A program made the translations under genes and the position numbers. Under the pieces are notes generated by a model, which did not search any database, was not told where the DNA came from, and was given only the letters and a program-made list of their open reading frames with translations. From Paragyromitra xinjiangensis (taxonomy: Eukaryota > Ascomycota > Pezizomycetes > Pezizales > Discinaceae): DNA of 64,000 bases. Location: positions 3,720,001 to 3,784,000 of the forward strand of contig JBCAMK010000002.1 in assembly GCA_038503065.1 (NCBI GenBank), in the 5' to 3' direction. Positions 11,362-23,592 of the stretch are shown piece by piece. Position 1 is the first letter of the stretch; each line of letters begins with the position of its first letter.

Positions 11362-12052
11362 TGAAACAGACAGAAGCAAATACAGTAGAGGTAAGAAATT
11401 TTTGGAGGCCGAGTGGCAATGAGTTCGCTGGCGAATTTGTGAAGACGATAGTCTAAAGGAATCAAATTTTAACACATACCATGATCTGCCGCCTTGTTAA
11501 CTCGCACTAGAACAGCCGGTTGATCTACCCTACTACCGTGTCTCGGATATGGAGAAAAATTTCCATTAAGTAGATATAATATCCTAAAACATCTACCCTG
11601 AGTCTAAGGACTTATATATTAGTTCTTGGAATCATCTCGGTCAAAAGCTTCTACTAAATGTTAACACCCACCGCACGGTCATCGGACAGCTCTACAGGCT
11701 ACTGAGCAGTCCTAACAGCTAAAGTCGCGTGCTTCAATGATGGCAGCCACACCGTAATTTGCCTCTGCCTCGGTTGCTACTATTTGCTGATTGAGATTCT
11801 AGTGTTGCAAATGAATTGCTAGAGGGTGTCTTGGGGATATCGGTGAGTGCAAGAGCTTATTGCCTTTTGCGATAGATTAGCAGCTTATTAAATCAGGTTT
11901 TCCGGCCTACCATCACCTTAATTCTTGCTTATAGGATTTGGATCCTAATTTTCGGATATACTTTAAAGCCTCCCACCCAAACGCCGTCGCGTTCTTGGCT
12001 GGCTGTGTTCTGGTTAATTTTGTTGTTTAGCAGCGATGCCTATGCGTCCAAC

Positions 12053-14088
12053 ATGAGTGACACTTTGGGCGGTGTACTCCCGGGACGATGTAAAATTGAT
12101 TTGAATCAGATTCTAGATAATGCTTCTGAGGTCGATAAAGCAGGCTCGGCAGTGGCTACCACTATCATGACCTTACTTCCAACCCTGTTAGCCTTCGCCC
12201 CTCTTCCTACGGCAAGGACTAAAGCTATGCTTTTTTTCTCAACTGGAGCAGCTGTCATAACTTCTGCAATGACATTTGGTTTATCCACTACAAATGTGTC
12301 TACTTTAGCTAAAGATAGGGTGCTAAAGGCGAAGGACTTGTGCCTAGAAGCTATGGCACTTTTTGATGGTCTGTTATGTCCGATCATTTATCTCATCACA
12401 AGTAACTAAATTTCTCACGCTTTCAAAGACGGGACTGGTATTCGCAGTGGCCGATCGGCGACATTTCAGCCTTCCTCTGGGGATCCACAAGCCACTTCCA
12501 GCGATACTACGATTACGGATGATATGTCTGCTATACGTCAAAGACCTAGGAGTTTAGGTTCCTCTATCGCGCCAACGGGGGAAGAGCATCATTCCGGCCC
12601 ATTGCCACCTGGCACCTTAGCTCCGATAGTACCTAAATCGGACATCTCAGGCGAAGCTTCCACCCAACTACAGAAACTTATGGATGGAGTTTTACAGGTG
12701 GACGGACGACGAAAGTTATGGCATATTACCCTGTATAGTGGGGGTTTTATATATTTGCAATATCTTGCTTTGTTAATAATGCCTTGGCTCCTAGACCTCA
12801 TCAATTCGACCAATATTATCTGGCTCTGCCCTGGAATGGGTGGTGCGGTATTCACTTGCTGGACACAAGCTCTGGCCTTTTCTACGGGAATTATCCGCAC
12901 GTGTTGGGAATCCTTTTGTTTCGGGAAGACGTGCGAGATATTTCATCTAAGCCCGCTGCCCCCGGATACCCCGACTCTGAAGCTAGCGTGCAAAAACTGT
13001 TCCACTGTCGAGGGGGATCCTCCGCGTCGAAGATCTGGGGAGGGATTTCACCAATTTTTCTCAATGCTCCGATCGGTATTACGACTAGATCGTTGGGTTT
13101 GGTATGCCAAATTATATATTTCATCTCTCTATTCCTATCATTCTATCATCGTCCACTACTAGCAGAGACTAAGTTCAAAGCTGACATACCGATCATTCAC
13201 GCATTATTTAGGGTCTTTAAACATTTTTCAATCATTGTACCGGCTACTATTATCTTGAAGAAGAGGTTTAGTTCACCAGCTGCCATGATTGTGGTGGTTA
13301 GACTCTCCGAGAAGGCCTACCCAGCCAGAGATCCACTGGTCGGTATGCTTTTCGGCTTTGTACAAGCGATGATGCTCATCTTCCTTACGTTTCTATTTGG
13401 GAGTACTCAAGGCGGTGATCTATTCCCCACTCTCGGTTTTCTATGTTCTATTGTGACGGTGATCGTCCTGTCAAGAGCATGGAGCATATCTTACTGTTCT
13501 TGGATGGAGAGAGCTTTTGGTGTCACAGTAATTGAGTGCGATACTGCTACTGAAAAAGAGGCAGTGACACGGGTTCTGATCGCAATGCCTGATATGTTAG
13601 TGGAAAACAGGACGAATGGCTACAAATACTCGGGAGGATACAAGTTCGGCAGCTGCAGCACTGGATGTCAAAACCGCACTGAAACGCCTACACCTGATCT
13701 TAACCCGATTATCCTTGGGCGTTTTTTTGCCTTTGTCGCATATTCGATAATGATCATAATGATGGTATTTAGATGGATAGATAATCCTCCAATCCTCTTT
13801 GTGATGTGTTTGGCGTACCGGGGCAGGACTTTAGATTCGGAGAAGATGGCTTCCCTGGCGCTATGGGAATTTGCTCGCTCGGTCAAATTAATCGTTTACC
13901 CGCTTGTTTTTTGGTCCCTTACGAAGGAAATTTTATGGGCATTCGACTCCCTCAGCATCTACAATATCTGCAAATCGTCAAAAGCTCCGGATCTGGAAGC
14001 CTTGGGTCCGGAAACCTCGGGCTCGGAAGGCACGGGTTTGGAAGTCTCGGGTTCGGAAGCCTCGGATCCGAAAGCCTCGGATGTCTGA
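12053..14088 (+). CDS. Multi-pass membrane protein of unknown function (one frame change unresolved)
   Basis: The first exon starts at ATG 12053 (MSDTLGGVLPGRC) and contains AGSAVATTIMTLLPTLLAFA, a block I associate with a family of uncharacterised fungal membrane proteins. It ends near 12368 or 12377. The frame resumes at 12429 (GTGIRSGRSATF) and carries two membrane segments (about 12735-12795 and 12835-12895). Between about 12960 and 13040 the frame shifts to the one used until the stop at 14088. No well-formed intron of suitable length is obvious there: a 44-nt option has a poor donor. So this is either an unusual intron, a sequencing indel or a frameshift mutation. The 3' part has about six more membrane segments. 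The tail is Ser/Glu/Gly-rich and is encoded by loosely repeated TCGGAAGCCTCGG-type units. No catalytic motif is recognised. The predicted length is about 640 residues if both changes are introns. Confidence 0.65.
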
Positions 14089-14138
14089 TCGGATATGATG
14101 TCGACATATAAGCTAAGGATGCAACATGTACAACTGTA

Positions 14139-14293
14139 AGTACTCTTCAAATACGACCCGCACCAGCCCCACGCTAAACCTAATATAGTACCGAATATGG
14201 CAGAAAAGGAGTGAACCACAGGAACTTGACCATTCAGAAGATTTCTCTGCGTATAAGCTACGGGGCAAGTGCAGGTCGTATTTAAAGAGTACT
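14139..14293. repeat. Inverted repeat, ~25-bp arms
   Basis: The left arm 14139-14163 contains AGTACTCTTCAAATACGACC. The right arm 14269-14293, reverse-complemented, contains AGTACTCTTTAAATACGACC. The spacer is about 105 bp. It starts 50 bp after the stop of the membrane protein gene and could be a small mobile element. Confidence 0.65.
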
Positions 14294-15045
14294 TCAAGAG
14301 TGGGGACAAGTCTGTCGACAGGTAGTAGTACAGTCATTTGCTTGAGAGACTTGACCTCACCCGAGTTTTTCGGTTTTATTAATTAAACTAGGTCAATTTT
14401 TGTATATAGTGTTCCCTATTCACTACGCATTTTATCAGGCCTCTCAGGGTGTTGGGAAGGGGAAGAAAAATCAACGTCTTCTGCCTGCACCGCCGCCTGG
14501 CGATAGTCTTACCCCTACACTCGTAGCATATACGGTATAAGTAGCACGCTAGCAGTCAGTGTGGGAATTCTTTTTCTTGGCTTATTCTCGCGGTTCATGC
14601 GCGCATGAGACATGTAGCTTGTCTTTCCCGTTTTTAATTTCATTTCAGTTCGGGCACGTAAAATGGAGAGGCTAGTTGAAGGTTTGCTTGGATTTAGTAT
14701 TTTCTTTTCGTCTTCTTCCCTTCCTCTCTTCTTTGTTTCTTTGTTTCTTTTGGATTGTTGCTATGGTCACGAATGTTTCCGTATTTATGTGAACTGATTT
14801 TATCAAGTCACAGGTGTAATGGATTCGGGGTTTGTTTTACTAGAGCAGAGAAAAATCTTTCCTAGAATGACTGGTACAGCGATTATCTAGTGTCAGACAT
14901 TCTAGGATTCCTAGCCGATGAGGGCTTCTGAGATCCAACCGGCACCCGTTAATAGTACCATGATTAGAATGGTTAGATGTACTTGACAAGTTAATCAATT
15001 AATCAATGGATACTCTTTACCGCCATAACCTAAAGGGCCGAAAAT

Positions 15046-15074
15046 ATCAATCAATGATCAATCAATCAATCAAT
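15046..15074. repeat. ATCA microsatellite
   Basis: Irregular run of (ATCA)n, interrupted once by ATG. Confidence 0.8.
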
Positions 15075-17010
15075 ACTCGTCGGTAGCTTTGGCGAGTAAC
15101 ATCCCATGAACTAAGTATGAAAGACCAGCATGTGTCAGACCTAGCCAGCACCATTCCCACGCTCCAAACACTCCCAGTCCTTAAATATATAATTCTACAC
15201 ATTCGTTTCCAGGGTTCGCTCGGAACCAAAATCTAGGCACAAGCTAGGCATGGCGCCTCCTTGGTATCAATATCTATTTACGGATGACATGCGATATATA
15301 GGTCTGGTTGTGGATGTTTCGGTCTATTAGTACAGTTTTAATTGTTGAGGTTTTGCGGCCGCGACTCAAGTCAGATCATGACGGTGTTTTTCTGTTTTAG
15401 TTAAATAGTTCGTTATACGCATGGTAAATACTACGGGTTGATGATGATGAATTCGTTAAGTATAAATACTACGGGTGGGGTATGTGCAAGGAAAACAAAT
15501 ACATACTAGTGCAAATAGCTCCATAGTTGTGTTAATGGGAAACTAGAAATTCAGCTACGTAACCTACACTTGCATCTTAAGCTGCAGCGGCATTTCACAG
15601 TTATCACGTGTAAGTTAAGCCATGTAAAATGTGTAACTAAAGTTGGGACTTAGCAAATCTCAAGAATATATCTGTAGCTAAGCTTAAGAGAAACCTCAAA
15701 ATTTCATCTAAACATAATTTTATGGATCCACTCCTTATAGATTCTTAGTAACTCACTAGTGGATCGACTCTCCGCCATGGTAGTCTTTTCTTATGATCAG
15801 TAATTTGCGTAGTTTCTCTGTGAGGGTTTTTGTAATAGTTTTGTACCATTGTGTAGTTACTAGCAATTGACTAAGGCTGGAATCCCTAGCTGAGATTATC
15901 GAATGGAATGAGAATCCCTTAAACAGAAAGGCTGAGAGAAGGTGAGGAAGATTGTATTTTATTCTAGAAGCAGTCTTTGTATATGCTATAAATGCCACGG
16001 AAGTGTCTCTTGTTTCTAGGTACAGCGCACAACTTCGTGACTTTCACAAGTAAAACCTTGAGGTAGTTGTATAGGCTACAAGTGCATACCTCCGTTGATT
16101 ATGAGGGATCTCCCGGGGATCCGCGGAGAAAATCAACTCCTGGATCCCTGAAAACTCGGCTTGTTGGTGTCCTACCTCGGAGAACTCTATTAATAATTAT
16201 CCCTAAAAGCACTGAGATTTTTAGGCTAAATCGGGTGTCAAGGGATACCAGTCTGTGGTTCGAGGAATTTAATCTGAACCGTAGCTAGTAGGTATATATG
16301 CACGACATCCTTTCGGTGGTTCTGTATGATTAGCCTTGCATTAGCGAAGGTCCTTGTTTAGAGCTGAAATCCCTTTGTCGTATTGACCGTGTGATCAAGT
16401 ACGTTGGTTATTTTAGGAGCGAGGTGGAGATACTGGCCCCTAAAGAGATGTGAACTGATTCTTCAGTTTTATTTTTTTGAACTCTCCTGACTGTGTTGAG
16501 TTACAAGATTTCAGCTATATATCTCGCACACGCTGGCAGTCCCACAAGATGTCACTCGTGCGGGTGGCTATGCAGACGGTCCAAACTCCATCTGGGAAAG
16601 GTGGTACAAAGATTCTAGGATACCTTCCGCACACGGGCCACTCGATAATCTAGAACGAGCATTTTGAGTGGTGAAGGTTCCGAGGGTGGTACAAGATACA
16701 AGCTTTGTGGCACGAGATCATAATGTACTCAGATTCCAGGAACACACGCGTGATCTGCGGGCCATGGCTCACGCCTAGTCCAGAGCGGGCAATATATTCC
16801 AAGCGATAGGTACACAGGGACAAGCTTCGCGAATCGTATCGTGTTACGAGATGGTAATCACTCAGGGGTTAGGAATATGACTGGATGGACAATTGCGATT
16901 GCCATTGGAGGTCCTTTCTGGAGGTTTGCCTTAAAGAGGGAGAGAAAGTATGGGGGAAGAACAATTCAGTACTCGTCAACAACCCTCAATTCTCTCGTTT
17001 AGTTGATACG

Positions 17011-18754
17011 ATGAAGCTGCTATCGGTTTCCTTCCTGGCTTCTGCTTTATGCTGGACAACGGCTATTGCTGAGCCAGTCAATCTGTAATTCCTCTCCCTC
17101 TTCTCGCGGCTGTAATTCGCTCAAGTTCTAATTCGATTCACTACTAGCATCCCTCGCCAGGCCACGGCAACAACACCAACTTCCACTGCTCCTTGTACCG
17201 TCAAAAAAGTCAACAAGAAACTCACTGCAAGTCCATTCTTATCCTTTTCGTCTTCGCCTTTCAAAGCTAACTCGAGCCGCTACTTGTAGTGGAATTTCTG
17301 GCTCCCACCAATCCATGCAATGCCTCGCTATGTGCAATATTATGACCTTGTTTCATACGCAGCAGGCTATGCATGGAGGGAAGCCAACGGAGGTGACCCT
17401 GACGACCATGTCACGAAGCGGATTATGTTCGAGAACGACCAAGGCTGGACACTCATCAACTGCACTTGGAAATTCCCAGAAGGAGATCCTGATCGTAATG
17501 CTGTATGTACTCTATCAGCTCGTAGCGCTTAGACTCGATGTACTAACATAGTTTGATATTGATGTAGTGCACATCGCCAGATTTTGGGTTGTTGAATACT
17601 CCTGGCACTAACGTTGGTGATGCACCCCCAAATAAAGGCAAGATCGGGACGCTAAAGGACTCGACATTCCCTGCTTTGTCTCTGTGGGCTGTATATGACC
17701 TCCTGGAGTTCCGTCTCACCCCCGTCGTCCCAACCAATTTCCTCAAAGAACAGCTTAACGTGGAGATTTTCGGATGGCGAGAGGATGGGAGCACTACAAA
17801 CAACGTGAACTTCAAGATTAAGGGTTCCGAGGTCGGGTATAAAGTTTCATTGCCGAATAAATGGGATAGAATTGTTCAATGGCAATTGAGGATTTCATCT
17901 GGGTCAAACCAATCGAGACAGTATTTCCCGTTCGTCATTGACGATGTTGTGAGTATTCGGAATCTTGGGTGTTTGCTGTTCATGCTGATTTTCCAAGATT
18001 ATTGATGAGTATGCGGTGGGCTTTACGGATACGGATACTCACTGTCTCTATCCGACACAAACACCTACTTCTACTGCTGCAGCTGTCACTCTGAAGGTAA
18101 GTCTACTTTAGGTTTCGTCTGATGTTAGCTTTAGTGCTGATCTATCACTAGTTTGACGATATCGCAGCCTCGCCTACTGCCACTCTCCCAGCATCATATA
18201 AATCATATATCTTCAGCTCCGACTGGGTTGTCACAAAAGAACAATCCTACCATTCCGGTAGCCCAGGGTCCCACTCCGCCTCCTCAAACCCCAACTCTCT
18301 ATACAGTAGCAACTTAGTCACATCCGTCAACAAAATCGATGCAGATTTCGTATTCGACATTGACTCCTTCTACATAACAATCGATAACACTGCGACTAGC
18401 ACACAGAACCCCGCTGATCTTTCACTCACTGTTCAAGGCCATGGTCCATGTGTCGCGGACGGTTCCGTCGCTATTCTCGTTGATCCAGGCACGCACTATA
18501 CGATTAACCCTACAAGCTATGGTTTCAGCGTGAACCTGAAGGCAGTGGGGTTCAGGAAGCAGCGTGGGGCGGCTTTCGATGTGTATGATAATGTTGCGCA
18601 GAAGAAGGTACCGTTTTGGATTGATGATATTGTGGTGAGGAGTTGGAAGGATGGGTTGGGCAGCTTGCCGGGGTGTGAGAGGTGTGGTGGAGGGACGTTG
18701 ACGCAGCCTTGGGGATTGAGGGACTTTTGTGAGTACCCGCTGCAGCAGAGGTAG
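17011..18754 (+). CDS. Secreted protein of unknown function, six exons
   Basis: Exons 17011-17084, 17148-17226, 17290-17502, 17568-17948, 17998-18096 and 18152-18754 give 482 residues with every splice phase consistent. The first 21 residues (MKLLSVSFLASALCWTTAIA) form a clear signal peptide, followed by a Thr/Ser-rich linker, so the protein is probably extracellular or wall-associated. The remainder looks beta-rich. One half runs from FWLPPIHAMPRYVQYYDLVS to about residue 270. A second module begins LKFDDIAASPTATLPASYKS and ends with a Cys-containing segment (CERCGGG). The LKFDD start and FDIDSFYI pattern resemble beta-sandwich modules common in uncharacterised fungal secreted proteins, but no named domain is recognised and no catalytic residues can be assigned. 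Intron 2 (17227-17289) begins GCAAGT, a GC-AG intron; the other four are GT-AG. Confidence 0.82.
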
Positions 18755-19045
18755 ACTAGAGTTGGGTAGGATCTAGTTTAGATGTAGGGTCTTGCCGGGA
18801 CTAGGGTGGAAGTGGATTAGATTTTTAATGGTAGTAATTATAATTGGTGGTTTTCTTGAAGTACTCCGGTTCTAGTGACTAATTGGTAGTGATCTGTCTG
18901 GGCTAATGATACAATGAGATTTGAATACTTAATTTCCAAATGAAATAAACAGAAATTTGGATAACGATGATGCTTAAGGTAATGGAATAAGAATGCTGAT
19001 AGTGATGATTATGTGTAAAAAGCATGCAGACCTGGATACAGCCAC

Positions 19046-21045
19046 CTACACCCACCCCATCTTCTCCTCCAACGCCGTCCTCAACCTTTCATCCAAGTTC
19101 CTCCATATCTCCGTGCCCCCAACGGCCTCCTCCTTCTCACCATACTTGGTAACTCGCTCCTTCCATATGTCTTTCAACAACTCGGACATGACATCCGCGT
19201 TTTCATTCACATCCGGGTACCATTCACTGGTCAAGACATCCTTCAATGCAGTCGTCCCGATATGTTCTGGTTGAGTTCGTTGCTCTAGAAAGTAGTCATC
19301 GAACCATTGGCTCGACCCTCTAGCCATATCCGCAAGAACCCGAAAGTCTTCCTTATGGTAGTATGCCTCACTACTACACATAGCAAATATAGCATTCCAG
19401 AGGTTATTCGCACGCTCCGGCTCATCAATACTCATCCAACCCGCAGCAATAATATATTCCTTCGCCGCAGCACAACACATCTCCTCCCTCTTATCAAGAT
19501 CGATCTGAAGTCCCGTATGAGCGAAAACAAAGCCTCGGAAAGAATATGCTTTCCCGAGTGGTGTCGCATAGTGCGCGTAGTAGATATTCCACCACGCATC
19601 ATCCCCCATGAACCCCTGGCGTCTCTCCGACTCTGGCGGTCTCGGGTTGCGGTTAAACGACTCGATGACCCAGTCTGCGATAGCTTTGATGTCGTCGAGC
19701 TTTTTTTGCTGGTCGCTAGGTGAGGTTGGGTTGTAGTTGTACGATTTGATGAGTGCTTCGGCGAGGAGGATCTTGACACCGCGTAGGAATGTCTCTTCGA
19801 GAGTTCGTCCACGGATTGCACCGTCTACCATTGGCCACATTCGTCGCGCTTCTTCTATCAGCTCCACTGCACGCCGGAAGTCGGGTTCGTCGCTTCCGGG
19901 GACGTCGAGGATCTTGTTGATGCACCCATTCATTAACGCTGTACGGATGGAGAGCTGCAGTGCCGGGCGAACAGAGTTCCAGCCTCCTATGGGATCGCTG
20001 AGGCCGTGGAGTACACGGGCTTGTGTGAGGCGTTGGTTGTATTGTGCGATTGTATCTTTCGGGGATAGGCCAGGTCCGATAGCGTTCCGTTGCTGTTGCT
20101 CGAGGGCGTAGCATAGTCGTAGTTTGTCGAGCGAAACGGCGTCGAAACGGGCGATTCGAACGTCTTCGAGGATCGCGGTCGTGAGTTCTTCGAGTGTTTG
20201 GACGCGCCCAAATATTGCGCGGGTGCCGGGGGCTGCGCCGGGGATTTGGCCTTCGCTGAATTGGTGGAGGCTGTTGAGGGCGTTTTGGAATTGCATTTCG
20301 CTGTGGGTGTTAGCGGGGTTGAGAGGGAGAGGGTGGGGGACTCACGCGACCCAAATTCGACGGAGACAGGAGCCGTTGGGTGGCCATTGACCGACGGGTT
20401 CGCCGGTGGAGAGACGGCGTTCGAATTCTCGCATGACGATGTAGCCGACGTTGTGTTCTTCTTTTTGGAAGGTTCCGGGAGGGGGGAGGGGGGTTTCTGT
20501 AGAGATCTTTTTGTCGATGGCTGTGGGGTGTTAGTGGTGGTTCTAATGGGGTATTGATTATAGATAGAGACTATGGGGCCCTGTAAGAAGGAATAATAGA
20601 CCTCACCCTCGACAAGTCTCTTTATCTCTGCTTCAACCTTCTCTCTCCCCTCCGGTTGAACCTCCGCTAATCCCACTTCGAGAGCTTTCACATACACCTC
20701 CTTCGCTTCTGCATACTTCTTCATGGCATCCAGAACACTCGCTTTCCTCCGGTAAGCTTTAGACCATTTAGGATCAAGCTCAATAGCTCTGTTTGCATCG
20801 TTGAGTGCCAGAGGGAGTTTATTCATTGACAGCAAGGCAGCAGAACGGTTCGAGTAAAGGGCTGGTGCAGTGGGGTTTAGCGAGATGGCCTGGGTGTAGA
20901 GAGAATAGGCTGCTGTGAACTCTCTGGTGGTATGTTAGTGGGGGTGGAGTACTGGGGAGAGGGGGGAATACTTCTTTCCGAATGCTTGGTTGCCTTGTTG
21001 TTTGAGGGCGTCGGATTCTTTGATTTGGGCATCGGTTGGAGCCAT
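19046..21045 (-). CDS. TPR-domain protein (N-terminal TPR, long helical C-terminal region)
   Basis: Minus-strand exons 21045-20972, 20923-20607, 20520-20346 and 20300-19046 give 606 residues. Three tetratricopeptide repeats lie at about residues 13-116: ALKQQGNQAFGKKEFTAAYS, then YSNRSAALLSMNKLPLALND and AYRRKASVLDAMKKYAEAKE. Their pattern resembles the TPR clamp of Hsp70/Hsp90 co-chaperones such as STI1 or TTC1. The rest (about 190-606) is Trp-rich and helical with no domain I can name. The start at 21045 (MAPTDAQIKESDALKQQGN) puts the first TPR helix at the usual place. Introns are 45-86 nt. A trinucleotide microsatellite lies just upstream of the start, in the presumed 5' UTR or promoter. 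A cytosolic chaperone-adaptor role is plausible by analogy only. An Hsp70-like gene lies 2.5 kb away, which may be coincidence. Confidence 0.85.
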
Positions 21046-21054
21046 TGGGGGTAG

Positions 21055-21166
21055 TGGAGTAGTAGCAGCAGTAGCAGTAGCAGTAGTAGTAGCAGTAGTG
21101 GTAGTGGTAGTGGTAGTGGTAGTAGTAGCAGTAGTAACAGTAGTAACAGTAGTAGAGTAGAGATCC
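21055..21166. repeat. AGT/AGC trinucleotide microsatellite
   Basis: About 110 bp of irregular (AGT)n mixed with AGC, GGT and AAC triplets, ending just upstream of the TPR gene's start codon. It probably lies in that gene's 5' UTR or core promoter and is likely length-variable. Confidence 0.9.
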
Positions 21167-21601
21167 GATGGGTTGGTTCTTGGTAGGAAACTAATAACTT
21201 CCAGTACGGGATGAACTGATGGTGTGGAGCTTGTTTAAGGTTACGGGGAAGGCGAGCTTGGCAGACGGGACAGCTAGATGGCCTAAGCTTCGGTGCGTTG
21301 CCGATCTAAAGTCAGGCTGCAACACATAAACTCTTTTGTACTTTTCAGCACGGCACGCGTGATTCAGACTTTATAGTAATCTGTTATGTAGATAACCATA
21401 CATTCATGTGATGTACGTACAATGCTACTTTAGAGACTATAATTTTTGCACTTTATACTTAAACTTGATCCGTGGTACTAGATAACATGAAATGTAAAGC
21501 ACATTCTTGGATCGTAGGACTGCCGGAAAGGAAGGTATCTCGCTATCTGCACACGAAGGTTAGTACAGCTAAAAAATCTGAGACAAGGAATTAAGGTGAC
21601 C
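21167..21601. other. Intergenic spacer
   Basis: It lies between the upstream side of the TPR gene and the 3' end of the next minus-strand gene. No further feature is seen. Confidence 0.6.
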
Positions 21602-23103
21602 TTACTCGGCCAACGAAGCCAGTACACTACCCTTCATCACCACACTCACTTGCGTCCAGAACGCCCCTTCAGGATCAAACCCTCTCCTGACGACAATGGG
21701 AAAAACCTGGAGCCGTACAATAGCCTTCCCAGCTTCCAATTCATTTTCTTCATATTCACAATTCAGGTCACTCATCCAAAACTGATTGTAGAGGCTGCCA
21801 CGATCCACTGGGAGAAGTTCTATGAGGTGCGACTGCCCGCGAACCTGGAGGTGGAAGAAAACCATATTTTAGCTTCTTCTTAAACAGTTGACCTGAATAA
21901 CTAACCTCCAGCGCTAAAACAGCTGCTTCGTTTACTAGTTGGTGTAGTCCATTTCTACGGTTCTCATCATTCGACTCCTCGGGAGCAAAGCAGACTAGCA
22001 GCGTTTCGAGGTCGTTTGCGATTGATCTTACCTTTTTATCGAAGTTGGTCTGGAAATCGGCGTTCTGTGTATATAGGTTGACCGTAAGAGCACGCCAACG
22101 CTGAATCTGATAATCTAAACCAGATGCGTAGTTGAGTGAATGAAGTGACACCTAGGGATGAGAAGAACTCACCTGTCCCCTTAAGCTGCCTTTGGGTATC
22201 CTCGAACTGGTTGCCACTGCCAGGCGCTCCAAATATAAAGCAATCGAAGATCTGGGTTCGTAAAACTTCCGCCACGATACCGCCTACTACCCTTAATCTA
22301 GTTTGCCGGGACTTGAACAATCCCGAACTCTTATAGGGCTCGAGATACTTTTTGACATCTAAAGAAAGTAGACTCCACTCGGGTTTGGTCTCGGCTTTGC
22401 TAGCACCCCGAAAGTTCGCGAGCACCCATTGGACTATACTGTCTGCGATACCACTGAATTTATTTGAGAAATAGCTGTCATCTTTGCTCGCTTCACCATC
22501 CCTTCGGTTGAGGTGCGTTATCGTTTTTTGAAGCTCGTAAACCTGTGTTTGCAGTTCTCTCACGGTCCCTTCAGACTTATGAAGCTTGACGTTCAATTCT
22601 CTAAAGTCCCCAATTGTGACTTCAGGTTTCGGAGGTTCCGCTGAGGACTAGATGAATTTTCAGATTAAACCGCACAGAATAATAGTCCAATTCGATCATA
22701 CCTCTATGCCAAGAGCCTTTGACCAACGGTCTTGCCGCTCATCCGGTTCATGGCGGACTCTCACAGGTTCACGAACCCTCTCAAGTTCATGGCGGACTCC
22801 CTCGGGTTCATTGCGGACTCTCCCAAGTTCCTCATCTCCTCCAACCGCCCTTCGTTTTGTCATTTGATGAGGATCTGGGTTATCGGGATATCTCTCTAAC
22901 CTCCCCTCCTCCCGCATCGAACGTTGTCTTGGTTCAGGTGGCTCATCTCGGCCGGGTATTGAAACTCCCATCCTCTGATCGCTACCCCTGCCTCGTATTC
23001 CTTCTTTCGGCTGTTGTCTTGGGTGTATATTCGATACGCTTTGAAGGCTTGATCTAACAACTTGAGCAAAGCTCCGGCCTGTAGAATTTTGTTGCTGCTC
23101 CAT
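21602..23103 (-). CDS. Fungal protein of unknown function, divergent partner of the Hsp70-like gene
   Basis: Minus-strand exons 23103-22702, 22647-22173, 22114-21906 and 21844-21602 give 442 residues; all three introns are 54-61 nt with good donors (GTATGA, GTGAGT, GTTAGT). Residues 1-134 are disordered and basic/acidic, with a degenerate repeat built on VR.E (GRVRNEPEGVRHELERVRE). Residues about 150-180 form a short coiled coil (ELQTQVYELQKTITHLNRR). After that comes a folded helical region with DDSYFSNKFSGIADSIVQWV, VAEVLRTQIFDCFIFGAPG, YQIQRWRALTVNLYTQN and WTQVSVVMKG. This arrangement recurs in uncharacterised proteins of filamentous fungi; no function is known to me. It is transcribed away from the Hsp70-like gene across a shared 489-bp spacer. 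Confidence 0.85.
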
Positions 23104-23592
23104 GGTTTGCAGGACGCGAAAAAGATGTTTTTTGCATTGTTTGCTCCATGTGTTTTGCTGGTTTTGGTTTTATTACAAACAGAACGAAACGGGTTAGTGC
23201 GGGGTAGAAGAACAATTGCTGTTGCCAGCACACAATCACGTGGCAGGTTAAAAGGTGTTTTTAACATGACACATGACCGATTTAAGGCAAATAATGGCAA
23301 GGCGGCCGCCTGAAGCAGGCAACTAATATATGGGAGGCCTGAAACTAGCCCGAAGTGGAATATGGGCCTTAATTCTAAGCGTAGAATCTTTTCTCTTAAC
23401 TTGAGCTCGAGCTGATCGTGGCCTTGTTCACAAATTGATAACACTGCTCTCTCCTCTCCACAGCTGTTCGGTTTGTGGGAGTGTTTGTCGAAGTCACCCT
23501 GCAAACATTATTGCACGCCCACTGTTTCGTTTCAACTACGATAAACCTTCCTCTAGTTCTTCGCCGCCAGTCTCGGCTGTAAAATCCATAAC
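23104..23592. promoter_or_regulatory. Shared intergenic spacer of a divergent gene pair
   Basis: It lies between two start codons on opposite strands, so it must hold both promoters. No individual TATA or transcription-factor site is convincing. Confidence 0.5.

Larger units (their letters stand above)
9060..12052. other. Gene-poor stretch with several inverted-repeat elements
   Basis: No intact gene is seen in about 3 kb. It holds the small element at 9807-9940, a large inverted pair at 10388-10650, scattered palindromic GAGCTCGAG/CTCAAGCTTGAG motifs (10360-10375, 10781-10803, 11218-11226) and a nested hairpin at 11278-11361, described separately. The region looks like an accumulation of old non-autonomous elements. 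Confidence 0.55.
14089..17010. other. Gene-free stretch
   Basis: No coding evidence. It contains an inverted repeat just after the preceding gene (14139-14293) and an ATCA-rich microsatellite (15046-15074). Confidence 0.55.

Noticed and set aside
19307..20111. Open frames on the plus strand opposite the TPR gene
   Set aside because: They are antisense shadows of a long conserved exon; the minus strand carries the TPR motifs and consistent introns.
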